A DNA stretch of 64,000 bases from a bacterium (lineage in GTDB: Bacteria; Patescibacteriota; Minisyncoccia; Minisyncoccales; Minisyncoccaceae): the NCBI GenBank assembly GCA_023228085.1, contig JALOBW010000001.1:224854-288853 (forward strand), given 5' to 3'. Of the stretch, positions 25,249 through 33,675 are shown in pieces (position 1 is the first letter of the stretch; every line of letters begins with the position of its first letter). The notes beneath the pieces are model-generated. The model was not told the origin of the DNA. It was given only the letters and a program-made list of their open reading frames with translations, and did no database searches. Made by a program: the position numbers and the translations under genes.

Positions 25249-25968
25249 ATGTTGATTTCGGTAAAAAATCTAAAAAAAGATTTTAAGGATGGTGATATGG
25301 TGACTCATGTATTAAGAGATATTGACTTTGATATTCCAAAAGGAGAATTTGTTTCTATTATGGGACCAAGTGGTTCTGGTAAATCTACTCTAATGCATAT
25401 CTTAGGTTTTCTTGATAAGCCAAGCTCTGGAAAGTATATTTTTGAAGGTAATGATGTGAGTGATCTTTCCGATACCGAGCTTGCAAGAATGAGGAATCAA
25501 AAGGTGGGTTTTGTCTTTCAGTCCTTCAATCTTTTAAACAGAATGACTGTTCTTGAAAATGTAATGCTTCCCCTAGTTTATTCAAAAGCATTTAAGGGTG
25601 ACAAAGAGGAGAGAGCCAAAGAGATACTTGATCAAATGGGACTTTCGCATAGATTGGAATACCTCCCGAATAATATCTCTGGAGGGGAAAAGCAAAGAGT
25701 GGCTATTGCTAGAGCCTTAGTTAATAATCCCGAGGTAATCTTTGCTGATGAGCCAACTGGAAACCTTGATTCTAAATCTGGATTCCAAGTAATGAAAATA
25801 TTACAAGATTTGAATAATCAGGGAAACACAATAATTCTTGTCACTCACGAAAAAATTACTGCCGAGTACGCAAGTAGAATAATTACAATAAAAGATGGAG
25901 TAATTACCGATGATTCTTCGGTAATAAAAAGACAAATTGCTTCTGAGAATGAGGAACTAATAAAATAA
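25249..25968 (+). CDS. MacB/LolD-type ABC transporter ATPase
   Basis: 239 residues. Walker A GPSGSGKST near 39-47, Q loop FVFQSFNLLNRMTVLENV, signature SGGEKQRVAIARAL, Walker B VIFADEPTGNLDS, H loop VTHE. The sequence between Walker A and the Q loop (GFLDKPSSGKYIFEG) is typical of the MacB/LolD/FtsE subgroup. It powers the two FtsX-type permeases downstream. Confidence 0.95.
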   Translation: MLISVKNLKKDFKDGDMVTHVLRDIDFDIPKGEFVSIMGPSGSGKSTLMHILGFLDKPSSGKYIFEGNDVSDLSDTELARMRNQKVGFVFQSFNLLNRMTVLENVMLPLVYSKAFKGDKEERAKEILDQMGLSHRLEYLPNNISGGEKQRVAIARALVNNPEVIFADEPTGNLDSKSGFQVMKILQDLNNQGNTIILVTHEKITAEYASRIITIKDGVITDDSSVIKRQIASENEELIK

Positions 25969-25969
25969 T

Positions 25970-27208
25970 ATGGTCTTTCGTGATTCCATAATTGCTTCAA
26001 TAAAAATGATTGCCAAGAATAAGATGCAATCGTTTTTGACTATGCTCGGAATTGTAATAGGAATTATGGCAGTTATAATAGTAATGTCTTTGGGGGCAAG
26101 CGCTCAAGAATTTATATTAGGACAAATAAAAAGTTATGGCTCTAATCTGATAGCTATTTTACCTGGAAGTTCTGATGATTCGGGAGCCCCAGCTTCGGCA
26201 TTTGGAATAATAACAACAAGCTTAAAGAATAAAGACATAGAAGATATTATTAATCTACACAATCCTCATATTGAGGGAGTCTCAATGTATGTTAAAGGAA
26301 GCGATGTTTTAAGTAGGAATGATAAAAGCTTGGGAGTGACTTTTTATGGAACTACTGCTAATTATCCCGAGATAGAAAACAGTGAATTAGAAAAAGGAAG
26401 ATTTTTTGATTCGGGAGAAGTTGATTCAAATTTGGCAGTAGTAGTATTAGGAAGTAAGGTGGCTGATGAATTATTTGGAGATGATAATCCTCTAGGGCAA
26501 AAAATAAAAATAAAAAAATCTAATTTTACAATTATAGGTGTTTTAAAATCAAAAGGAGGTAATTTCATACAAGATCAAGATAGTCAAATATTTGTACCAC
26601 TAAAGACTGCTCAAAATATTTTACTCGGAATAAATTATATTGATTTTTCTAGATTGAGAGTGGATAAAACCGAAAATATAGACATAGTTAGAGAAGAAAT
26701 AGTCGGAATTCTTAGGGATAATCATAATATTGATAGTGGAGAGAAGGATGATTTTTCAGTAAGATCAGTTGCGCAAGCCCTTGAGGTAATCTCAAGTGTC
26801 ACAGATATGTTAAAATTTTTCTTGGTTGCTGTTTCAGCTATTTCTTTAATTGTAGGAGGTTTTGGAATAATGAATATTATGCTTGCTATAATACAGGAAA
26901 GAATAAAAGAAATAGGCTTACGAAAAGCACTTGGTGCTACGAGCATGGATATTGTTTGGCAATTCTTACTTGAAACCATAACAATAACTTTTATTAGTGG
27001 TGTGATTGGAATATTACTGGGTATATTAATTTCATTTATTGCTGCCCAGATAATAGTGGCATTGGGCTATAGTTGGACTTTTGTTATTTCGTATGACGGG
27101 ATTTTACTTGGTTCTATGGTTTCTATATTTATAGGGATAATTTTTGGAATATTGCCAGCTTTTAGAGCTAGCAAGCTTGATCCAATTGAAGCATTAAGAT
27201 ATGAGTAA
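25970..27208 (+). CDS. FtsX/MacB-type ABC permease 1
   Basis: 412 residues. Span 1 near 19-42 (FLTMLGIVIGIMAVIIVMSLG), a large outer MacB-type domain (about 45-270), then three spans near 283-310, 330-360 and 370-395, ending PAFRASKLDPIEALRYE, the family's usual C-terminus. The start lies one base after the ATPase stop. Its end overlaps permease 2 by 8 bases, implying a fixed ratio and probably a heterodimer. Confidence 0.92.
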   Translation: MVFRDSIIASIKMIAKNKMQSFLTMLGIVIGIMAVIIVMSLGASAQEFILGQIKSYGSNLIAILPGSSDDSGAPASAFGIITTSLKNKDIEDIINLHNPHIEGVSMYVKGSDVLSRNDKSLGVTFYGTTANYPEIENSELEKGRFFDSGEVDSNLAVVVLGSKVADELFGDDNPLGQKIKIKKSNFTIIGVLKSKGGNFIQDQDSQIFVPLKTAQNILLGINYIDFSRLRVDKTENIDIVREEIVGILRDNHNIDSGEKDDFSVRSVAQALEVISSVTDMLKFFLVAVSAISLIVGGFGIMNIMLAIIQERIKEIGLRKALGATSMDIVWQFLLETITITFISGVIGILLGILISFIAAQIIVALGYSWTFVISYDGILLGSMVSIFIGIIFGILPAFRASKLDPIEALRYE

Positions 27209-28424
27209 TCCATTAAAATATTTTGAAATAGCTTTTAATAATCAAAAAAAACAAAAACTAAGAACTTTTTTGACTGTTTTTGCTATGGCGATAGGGATTG
27301 CCTCTTTAGTGGTTATGATTGCAGCTAGTGAGAATTTTAAAAAAAGTGTGACGGGACAACTTGATATATATAGTCCCAATTCAATAAATGTAGAAGTAAG
27401 AGTTCCTGGTAATAAGAATGATGTAAGTGTTAATATTACTACTTTTAAAAACTCCGACGTTGAGGCCATAAGAAGGGTCTATAATGTAGAACAAGTTTAT
27501 AGTTATGTGACTGCTCAGGCATCAATAAAGTATGATAGCGAAAAGGATACAGTTATAATTTTTGGCTATGGATCTGAGGCTGGAGAGATTGAGAAAATGG
27601 ATTTTGAGGAAGGTGGTTTTTACACAGTTGATCAAGAATATTCTCTTTCATCGGTTATTGTACTTGGAAAAAAGATAAAAGAAAAATTATTTGGTGATGC
27701 TGAAGCTGTTGGGCAAAAAGTATATATTAAGGGCAAACCATTTGAAGTGGTGGGGGTTATGAAGGCAAAAGGTGGTGGATTTGGAATTGATATGGACAAA
27801 ATGGTATACATTCCATCTATGGTAGTTCAAAAAAAGATACTAGGAACTGATTATGTGATGGGAGTAATGGCATTAGTAAAAAACGCTTCAAAAATAAATG
27901 AGACTAAAGAGGAGATATTATCATTAATGAGAGATAGACATGAAATTGAAGGGGAAGGGAAAGATGATTTTGAGGTGATGACCATGGAGGAAGCTAGAAA
28001 AATGGTAGATAGTATATTGTCTGGTATAACATTTTTACTTATAGCCTTAATAGGAATCTCTCTTGTTGTTGCTGGAGTGGGAATTACAAATATTATGTAT
28101 GTGACGGTCGTTGAAAGAACATTTGAAATAGGATTAAGAATGTCTATTGGTGCGGAAAAGAAAGATATATTGTGGCAATTTATTGCGGAAGCGCTATTAT
28201 TAACTTTTATGGGAGGTGTGCTTGGTATAATAATTGGAACTAGTATAAGCTACTTAATATATTATTTAGCAGTAATATTTGGTTTTTCTTGGTCACCAGA
28301 TATTCCTTTGTGGACTTTTATATTTTCCTTTGTTTTTTCTGGAGTGGTTGGATTATTCTTTGGAGTTTATCCTGCAAAAAAAGCTTCTAATTTAAATCCT
28401 ATTGAAGCAATTAGAAAAGAATAG
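27201..28424 (+). CDS. FtsX/MacB-type ABC permease 2
   Basis: 407 residues, paralogous to permease 1 and of the same layout: span 1 near 22-45, an outer domain, three C-terminal spans, and the end PAKKASNLNPIEAIRKE. Two different permeases with one ATPase suggest a heterodimeric exporter. Last gene of the operon; a cloverleaf-type repeat follows 12 bases later. Confidence 0.92.
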   Translation: MSNPLKYFEIAFNNQKKQKLRTFLTVFAMAIGIASLVVMIAASENFKKSVTGQLDIYSPNSINVEVRVPGNKNDVSVNITTFKNSDVEAIRRVYNVEQVYSYVTAQASIKYDSEKDTVIIFGYGSEAGEIEKMDFEEGGFYTVDQEYSLSSVIVLGKKIKEKLFGDAEAVGQKVYIKGKPFEVVGVMKAKGGGFGIDMDKMVYIPSMVVQKKILGTDYVMGVMALVKNASKINETKEEILSLMRDRHEIEGEGKDDFEVMTMEEARKMVDSILSGITFLLIALIGISLVVAGVGITNIMYVTVVERTFEIGLRMSIGAEKKDILWQFIAEALLLTFMGGVLGIIIGTSISYLIYYLAVIFGFSWSPDIPLWTFIFSFVFSGVVGLFFGVYPAKKASNLNPIEAIRKE

Positions 28425-28435
28425 AAGAAATAGAA

Positions 28436-28598
28436 TTGTGTCAAATTTAGATATGTTTGTAATTTGTATTTTGATATTATCTTTTTCTTTGACACAAATT
28501 TCTTGCTAGAAATTTGACTGATTTGCTTTCAGTCAAAGCAAAAGGCAAAGAAAAAGAAACATCAAAACAAATTACCTGTCTAAAAATTTGAACATGCC
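28436..28598 (+). repeat. Cloverleaf repeat, copy A (subfamily I)
   Basis: Begins GTGTCAAATTT and ends AAATTTGAACATGCC, so the terminal inverted repeat is CAAATTT/AAATTTG where the other copies have AAAATTT/AAATTTT: a compensatory change. The outer stem (about 28459-28490 with 28546-28575) pairs almost throughout. Inner hairpin 1 has loop TGCT; inner hairpin 2 is TGCTTT/AAAGCA around CAGTC. It lies between the exporter operon and the rubrerythrin gene. Confidence 0.85.
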
Positions 28599-28623
28599 AA
28601 AGGGCGAAAGAGTTGAAAATGGT

Positions 28624-28646
28624 AGCTTGCTTTCGCGAGCTTTTTT
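28624..28646 (+). terminator. Hairpin with T-run downstream of repeat copy A
   Basis: AGCTTGC (28624-28630) pairs with GCGAGCT (28635-28641) around TTTC, followed by six T. Probably the terminator of the exporter operon; similar small hairpins accompany other copies of the repeat. Confidence 0.65.
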
Positions 28647-28705
28647 GATTTTTGTTGGTGTGAAAATTATGTTATATTAAAGCTGTAATAAGTAATTTTA
28701 AAAAA

Positions 28706-29290
28706 ATGAAAAATACACTACAAAATTTGGCAAAGGCGTTTACTGGTGAAAGCCAAGCAAGAAATAGATATACTTTTTATGCTAAGGCAGCAAGAAAGGA
28801 TGGGTATGAAAAAATTGCTGAAATCTTTACCTTAACTGCCGATCAAGAAAAAGAGCACGCTCATTGGTTAATGAAACTAATTGTTGAGCTTCAGACTAGG
28901 GCTGGGGAAACAGGAATAGCTCTTCAGGTTGAAGCAGATGTCCCCACTGTATATGGAACAACTATTGATAATCTTAAGGCAGCTATTGCGGGAGAAAATT
29001 ATGAATATACTTCAATGTATCCTGAGTTTGCAAATATTGCAGATTCTGAAGGTTTAACCGAAATAGCAATTAGGTTAAGATCAATCGCGAAAGCTGAGGA
29101 GCACCACGAAGAAAGATATAAAAAGATTTTAACACAGCTTGAAGCAGGAACGTATTTTAAAAAAGACGAAGAAATAACTTGGGTTTGTCGTGAGTGTGGA
29201 TATCAACACATAGGATTTGAACCACCGATGAAATGTCCATCTTGCGATCATGAAAGAAGTTTTTATGAAAGGAAGTGTGAAGAATTCTAA
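28706..29290 (+). CDS. rbr: Rubrerythrin
   Basis: 194 residues. The four-helix diiron domain has GESQARNRYTFYAKAA, ADQEKEHAHW, GENYEYTSMYPEFA and KAEEHHEERY carrying the Glu/His ligands. The C-terminal rubredoxin knuckles WVCRECGY and MKCPSCDH supply the Fe-Cys4 site. It reduces hydrogen peroxide to water in anaerobes and thus protects oxygen-sensitive enzymes such as the [FeFe] hydrogenase encoded near 50593. Monocistronic, with its own terminator. Confidence 0.97.
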   Translation: MKNTLQNLAKAFTGESQARNRYTFYAKAARKDGYEKIAEIFTLTADQEKEHAHWLMKLIVELQTRAGETGIALQVEADVPTVYGTTIDNLKAAIAGENYEYTSMYPEFANIADSEGLTEIAIRLRSIAKAEEHHEERYKKILTQLEAGTYFKKDEEITWVCRECGYQHIGFEPPMKCPSCDHERSFYERKCEEF

Positions 29291-29303
29291 ATACTTGAAA
29301 AGG

Positions 29304-29332
29304 AAAATCTCCTGTAAGGAGATTTTTTATTT
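29304..29332 (+). terminator. Terminator of the rubrerythrin gene
   Basis: A 10-bp perfect stem (29304-29313 with 29317-29326) with a 3-base loop and a T-run. Confidence 0.88.
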
Positions 29333-29371
29333 TATTTGAGTTGAGTAATTTTTTTTGTTAATATAATATAT

Positions 29372-31147
29372 ATGCCATCTAAAAAAAAGAAGAAAAATAT
29401 TAATATTTTTTATGGTTTATTTTTATTTATAATAATCTTTAGTTTTGGATTAGTTTTTTATTTATATTTTAATCAGACATATGATGGAAAAGTGTATCCA
29501 AATATTTATGTGGCTGGTATTGATATTGGAGGAAAGACATTACTTGAAGCTAAACAATTAGTTTCTAACAAAATTACTCCAGTTAATGGAACTGGAATAA
29601 ATATTTATCATAACGCAAGTAATGTGATTATCTATCCAGTAAATTCGTCATCTGATGGCGAAGCAGCAGAGGTTTTGATAAATTTTGAAATTGATAAAAC
29701 TATTGATAAGGCTTATCTAATTGGTAGAAGTGGTAATATTGTGATTGATTTTAAAGATCGTTTAGAATTAATGTTTAAAAGATACATATTAACCGATTTT
29801 ATCGTAAATGTAGATAGAAAAAAAATAGCAGCTTATTTAGGAAAAAATTTCTATCCTTATGAATCAAGTGATGCTTTTTATTATCTTGATAATCTTGGAA
29901 ATATAGAAATTGAGCCAGAGAGTAATGGTAAAAAAATTGACTATGACAAAACAATTTCTTTATTAGAATTTAATTTAAGCAGGTTTGATTTTTCAAGTAT
30001 TCAATTAGTTTCTGAGCCTAGTCTTGCAGTAATTACAAAAGACGATTGCCTAAAAAACATTAAAGCAGTAAATATTTTATTGGATTTAGCCCCAATAGTT
30101 TTGAGCCATGAAGGAAAAGAGTGGAGTATTGAAAAAGAAGACTTGATAAAATGGTTATCTTTAGATAAGGAAGAAGGTAAATTAAATATTACTTTGGGTA
30201 AAAATAAGATATCCGAATATCTTACAACTAATCTTTCAAAAAGCGTTGATATACCGGCAAAGATGCCTAAGTTTTCTATTGAGAATGGAAGAGTTGTTAA
30301 TTTTATACCCGGAGAAGATGGATTAGAAATTGATATAAATGCCATGAGTGATATTTTAGTTCGTTTACCAATAGAGGATACAAAATATTTAACGGTCTTA
30401 ACAAAAAAAATTATTCCAAGTAGCATCACCGACAATGATGGTAATAATTTTGGGATTAGGGAAATTATTGGACAAAGTTCGTTGTCATTTGCTGGATCTT
30501 CAGTAAAAAGACAAAAAAATATAACTAATGCATCAAATGCGATTAATGGGATATTAATAAGACCTAACGAGGAATTTTCGGCAATTAAAAATCTTTCGCC
30601 TATTGACGGAACTAACGGATATGAGAAGGAAATCGTAATAAATGGGGGAAGTACACATGCGGAATATGGTGGAGGGGTCTGTCATTTGAGTACCACTTTG
30701 TTTAGGGCTATTTTGGATTCTGGTCTGCCAATAACAATGAGACAAAACCATTCATACAATATGCCATATTATTATCCTGCTGGAACCGATGCTTCAGTAT
30801 ATGATCCAAAACCAGATTTACGTTTTATAAACGATACTGATAATTATGTTTTAATTCAATCAAAAGTTGTTGATTCAAATTTGATTATACAATTATGGGG
30901 GACTAATGATGGCAGAGTAATTACGAAAGGAAAATCAGTTGTTTATAATGTAATAAAACCTGGCTCAGCAAAAATGGTTCCAACTACTAGTCTTCCAAAG
31001 GGGAAGGTTAGCTGTAGCTATACCCCTTATTCTGGTGCCGATGCTTATTTTGATTACAAAGTTAAGTATAGCGATGGAACAATAAAAGAAAGAAGATTTA
31101 ATTCTCATTATATTCCAAGACAAGGGGTATGCATGGTGGGACAATAA
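29372..31147 (+). CDS. VanW family protein with peptidoglycan-binding-like domains
   Basis: 591 residues. Lys-rich start, one span (about 12-33), then repeated PG_binding_4-type domains (VYPNIYVAGIDIGGKTLLEAKQL is the typical opening), and the VanW domain at about 385-510: NEEFSAIKNLSP, GGSTHAEYGGGVCHLSTTLF, RQNHSYNMPYYYPAGTDASVY, DLRFINDT. A short G5-like tail follows. It is an extracytoplasmic wall-associated protein; the family is linked to vancomycin-resistance clusters, but its enzymatic role is not established. Monocistronic. Confidence 0.9.
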   Translation: MPSKKKKKNINIFYGLFLFIIIFSFGLVFYLYFNQTYDGKVYPNIYVAGIDIGGKTLLEAKQLVSNKITPVNGTGINIYHNASNVIIYPVNSSSDGEAAEVLINFEIDKTIDKAYLIGRSGNIVIDFKDRLELMFKRYILTDFIVNVDRKKIAAYLGKNFYPYESSDAFYYLDNLGNIEIEPESNGKKIDYDKTISLLEFNLSRFDFSSIQLVSEPSLAVITKDDCLKNIKAVNILLDLAPIVLSHEGKEWSIEKEDLIKWLSLDKEEGKLNITLGKNKISEYLTTNLSKSVDIPAKMPKFSIENGRVVNFIPGEDGLEIDINAMSDILVRLPIEDTKYLTVLTKKIIPSSITDNDGNNFGIREIIGQSSLSFAGSSVKRQKNITNASNAINGILIRPNEEFSAIKNLSPIDGTNGYEKEIVINGGSTHAEYGGGVCHLSTTLFRAILDSGLPITMRQNHSYNMPYYYPAGTDASVYDPKPDLRFINDTDNYVLIQSKVVDSNLIIQLWGTNDGRVITKGKSVVYNVIKPGSAKMVPTTSLPKGKVSCSYTPYSGADAYFDYKVKYSDGTIKERRFNSHYIPRQGVCMVGQ

Positions 31148-31149
31148 AC

Positions 31150-31314
31150 GGTTTGTGTAAAATTTAGGTATGTTTGTAATTTGTATTTTGATATTATCTT
31201 TTTCTTTGACACAAATTTCTTGCTAGAAATTTGACTGGTTTGCTCTCAGTCAGAGCAAAAGGCAAAGGAAAAGAAACATCAAAACAAATTACCCTTATGA
31301 AATTTTAACGTGCC
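31150..31314 (+). repeat. Cloverleaf repeat, copy B (subfamily I)
   Basis: Begins GGTTTGTGTAAAATTT and ends AAATTTTAACGTGCC. The outer stem closely matches copy A. Inner hairpin 1 loop is TGCT; hairpin 2 is TGCTCT/AGAGCA around CAGTC. A GATTGC/GCAATC satellite hairpin lies just after it (near 31343-31357). Confidence 0.88.
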
Positions 31315-31379
31315 GAGAGGAAGAGGAGAAGGGAAAGAGGTTGATTGCTTCGCAATCTTTACATATTATGGACAGTAAA

Positions 31380-31532
31380 CGATTCGTGTAAAATCCTTAG
31401 TCTTGTCACTTAATAATATTCATTTCTCCAGCACAAATTCTTTGCTAAGAATTTGTCTGTTTGTTCTCAGTCAGAACAAAAGGTGGAGAATAAATATTAT
31501 TAAGTTTTAGTTTAGTAAAATTTTAACGTGCC
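31380..31532 (+). repeat. Cloverleaf repeat, copy C (subfamily II)
   Basis: Begins GATTCGTGTAAAAT and ends AAATTTTAACGTGCC. The outer stem is the CTTAATAATATTCATTTCTCC type, different in sequence from copies A and B but still complementary. Hairpin 2 is TGTTCT/AGAACA around CAGTC. From 31533 to the uvrB start I see no gene. Confidence 0.88.
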
Positions 31533-31656
31533 GAAGGATATAACAAAAACGGATATCAAAGCGAAGTCGTAAGAAATTAAAAGTAAAACAGAGGTTCTAA
31601 TTAGTTATTTGAGAGGGTTGAAAAAATGAGAAAAAGTGCTACTATTTAGACTCAAT

Positions 31657-33675
31657 ATGAAATTTGCACTTCAGGCAAAAATGATGCCACAAGGTGATCA
31701 GCCTAAGGCAATTGATGCTTTGGCTCTCGGATATGAAAAGGGATTGAATAAACAAACATTACTTGGTGTCACTGGTTCAGGAAAGACATTTACTATCGCC
31801 AACGTCATACAACGTATCCAGAAGCCAACTCTGGTGGTTTCGCATAATAAAACTCTGGCAGCTCAATTATGCAACGAATTTCGTGAATTTTTTCCTCAGA
31901 ATGCTGTGGAATATTTTGTGAGTTATTATGATTATTATCAGCCAGAGACATATATGGCTAATACGGATACTTATATAGAGAAAGAGGCTCAGATTAATGA
32001 AGAGATTGATAGGTTAAGACATGCGTGTACTCAAGCTTTAATGACAAGAAAAGATGTAATAATAGTTGCTTCTGTTTCTTGTATATACGGACTAGGCTCT
32101 CCAGAAGCATACAAAAATATTATTCTTGTCCTTGAAAGAGGGCAAATGATAAACAGACAGGAATTGGCTAGAAAATTGATTGATATGCAATTTGAGAGAA
32201 CAAATGCCGATCTTCTATTTGGTACATTTAGGATGCATGGGCAAGTACTTGAAATAATGCCAGTAAATCAAAAGATAATATATAGAATGGTTATATCAGA
32301 TAAAATAGATATGATAGAAATAATAGATCCGATAAGAAAAAACGTATTAGAAGAAATAAATAATATAAATCTTTTTCCAGCAAAGCATTACATGATAAAT
32401 GATAATGTAAAAACTAAAGCAATTGATGATATAAAAAAAGAGCTAGAGGGTAGACTAAAATTCTTTGATAAAGAGGGAAAAATTCTTGAATACGAAAGAT
32501 TAAAACGAAGAGTAAAATACGATATTGAGATGATTGAGAATATGGGGTATTGTCAAGGAATTGAGAATTACTCAATGCATTTTGATGGTAGAAAACCTGG
32601 AGAACCTCCATACACTTTAATTGATTATTTTAGTGAATGTATGGATGATTTTTTGGTAGTGATAGATGAATCGCACGTCACATTACCTCAAATAAGAGCA
32701 ATGTATAATGGGGACAAGGCTAGAAAAAAATCGCTTATTGATTATGGTTTTAGATTACCGAGTGCATATGATAATAGACCTTTAAAATATGAAGAATTTA
32801 GCGAATTAGCAAAGAAAATTATTTATGTATCCGCAACGCCAAGCGATTTTGAAATAGAAAACAGTGAAAAGATTGTAGAGCAAATAGTAAGACCAACTGG
32901 ATTAGTTGATCCAAAGGTAATAATCAGACCGATTGTGTCCACCAAAGATAATCTTTCACAGATAGATGATTTGATAATACGAATTGAAGAGCAAGTTAAA
33001 AAGAATGAAAGGACTTTGGTGACTACATTAACCAAGAGAATGGCAGAAGATTTGAATGATTATTTAGAGAAGAAAAAAATAAAAGTTAAATATCTGCATA
33101 GCGATATCAAAACGCTAGAGAGAATAGACATAATAACAGATTTAAGAAGAGGCAAGATTGATGTAATTGTTGGTGTTAATTTACTCAGGGAGGGCTTGGA
33201 TATTCCAGAAGTTTCTCTTGTGGCAGTATTAGATGCCGACAAAGAAGGATTCTTAAGAAATGAAACTAGTCTTATTCAGACAATAGGAAGAGCAGCTAGA
33301 AACGTTAATGGAAAGGTGGTACTTTATGCTGATAATATTACCGATTCTATAAAAAAAGCCGTAAGAGAGACAGATAGAAGAAGAGAAATCCAAATTAGGC
33401 ACAATTTAGAAAATAATATTACTCCGAAAACAATTGAGAAAAATATCAAAAACATACTTGAAGAATTCGGTCTTGAGATGAGAAAGACAAAAAAGAGAAG
33501 ATTTACCGAAGAAATATTAAGAATGGATATGGCTGGAGATAATAGACCATTAAAGGAAATAATTATTGATAAAAAACAACAAATGAAAAAAGCTGCTGAT
33601 GAATTAGAATTTGAATTAGCGGCGATACTTAGAGACGAAATACATAAACTAGAGAAAGAGTTAAGAAAGAAATAA
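31657..33675 (+). CDS. uvrB: Excinuclease ABC subunit B
   Basis: 672 residues from the ATG at 31657 (MKFALQAKMMPQGDQPKAI). An upstream TTG/ATG frame from 31636 would put a promoter-like TTGAAA (31618) and TACTAT (31640) next to or inside the coding part and is not used. Visible: Walker A GVTGSGKTFTIA, the damage-wedge hairpin YYDYYQPETY, DESHV (motif II), YVSATPSD, LREGLDIPEV and QTIGRAARN, and a C-terminal UVR helix pair that contacts UvrC. Full length. It loads on damaged DNA with UvrA and recruits UvrC. First gene of uvrB-uvrA-uvrC; uvrA starts directly after its stop codon. Confidence 0.97.
   Translation: MKFALQAKMMPQGDQPKAIDALALGYEKGLNKQTLLGVTGSGKTFTIANVIQRIQKPTLVVSHNKTLAAQLCNEFREFFPQNAVEYFVSYYDYYQPETYMANTDTYIEKEAQINEEIDRLRHACTQALMTRKDVIIVASVSCIYGLGSPEAYKNIILVLERGQMINRQELARKLIDMQFERTNADLLFGTFRMHGQVLEIMPVNQKIIYRMVISDKIDMIEIIDPIRKNVLEEINNINLFPAKHYMINDNVKTKAIDDIKKELEGRLKFFDKEGKILEYERLKRRVKYDIEMIENMGYCQGIENYSMHFDGRKPGEPPYTLIDYFSECMDDFLVVIDESHVTLPQIRAMYNGDKARKKSLIDYGFRLPSAYDNRPLKYEEFSELAKKIIYVSATPSDFEIENSEKIVEQIVRPTGLVDPKVIIRPIVSTKDNLSQIDDLIIRIEEQVKKNERTLVTTLTKRMAEDLNDYLEKKKIKVKYLHSDIKTLERIDIITDLRRGKIDVIVGVNLLREGLDIPEVSLVAVLDADKEGFLRNETSLIQTIGRAARNVNGKVVLYADNITDSIKKAVRETDRRREIQIRHNLENNITPKTIEKNIKNILEEFGLEMRKTKKRRFTEEILRMDMAGDNRPLKEIIIDKKQQMKKAADELEFELAAILRDEIHKLEKELRKK

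Noticed and set aside
31636..31656. Upstream start for uvrB
   Set aside because: The extra seven residues are not part of UvrB and overlap a probable promoter (-10-like TACTAT at 31640).
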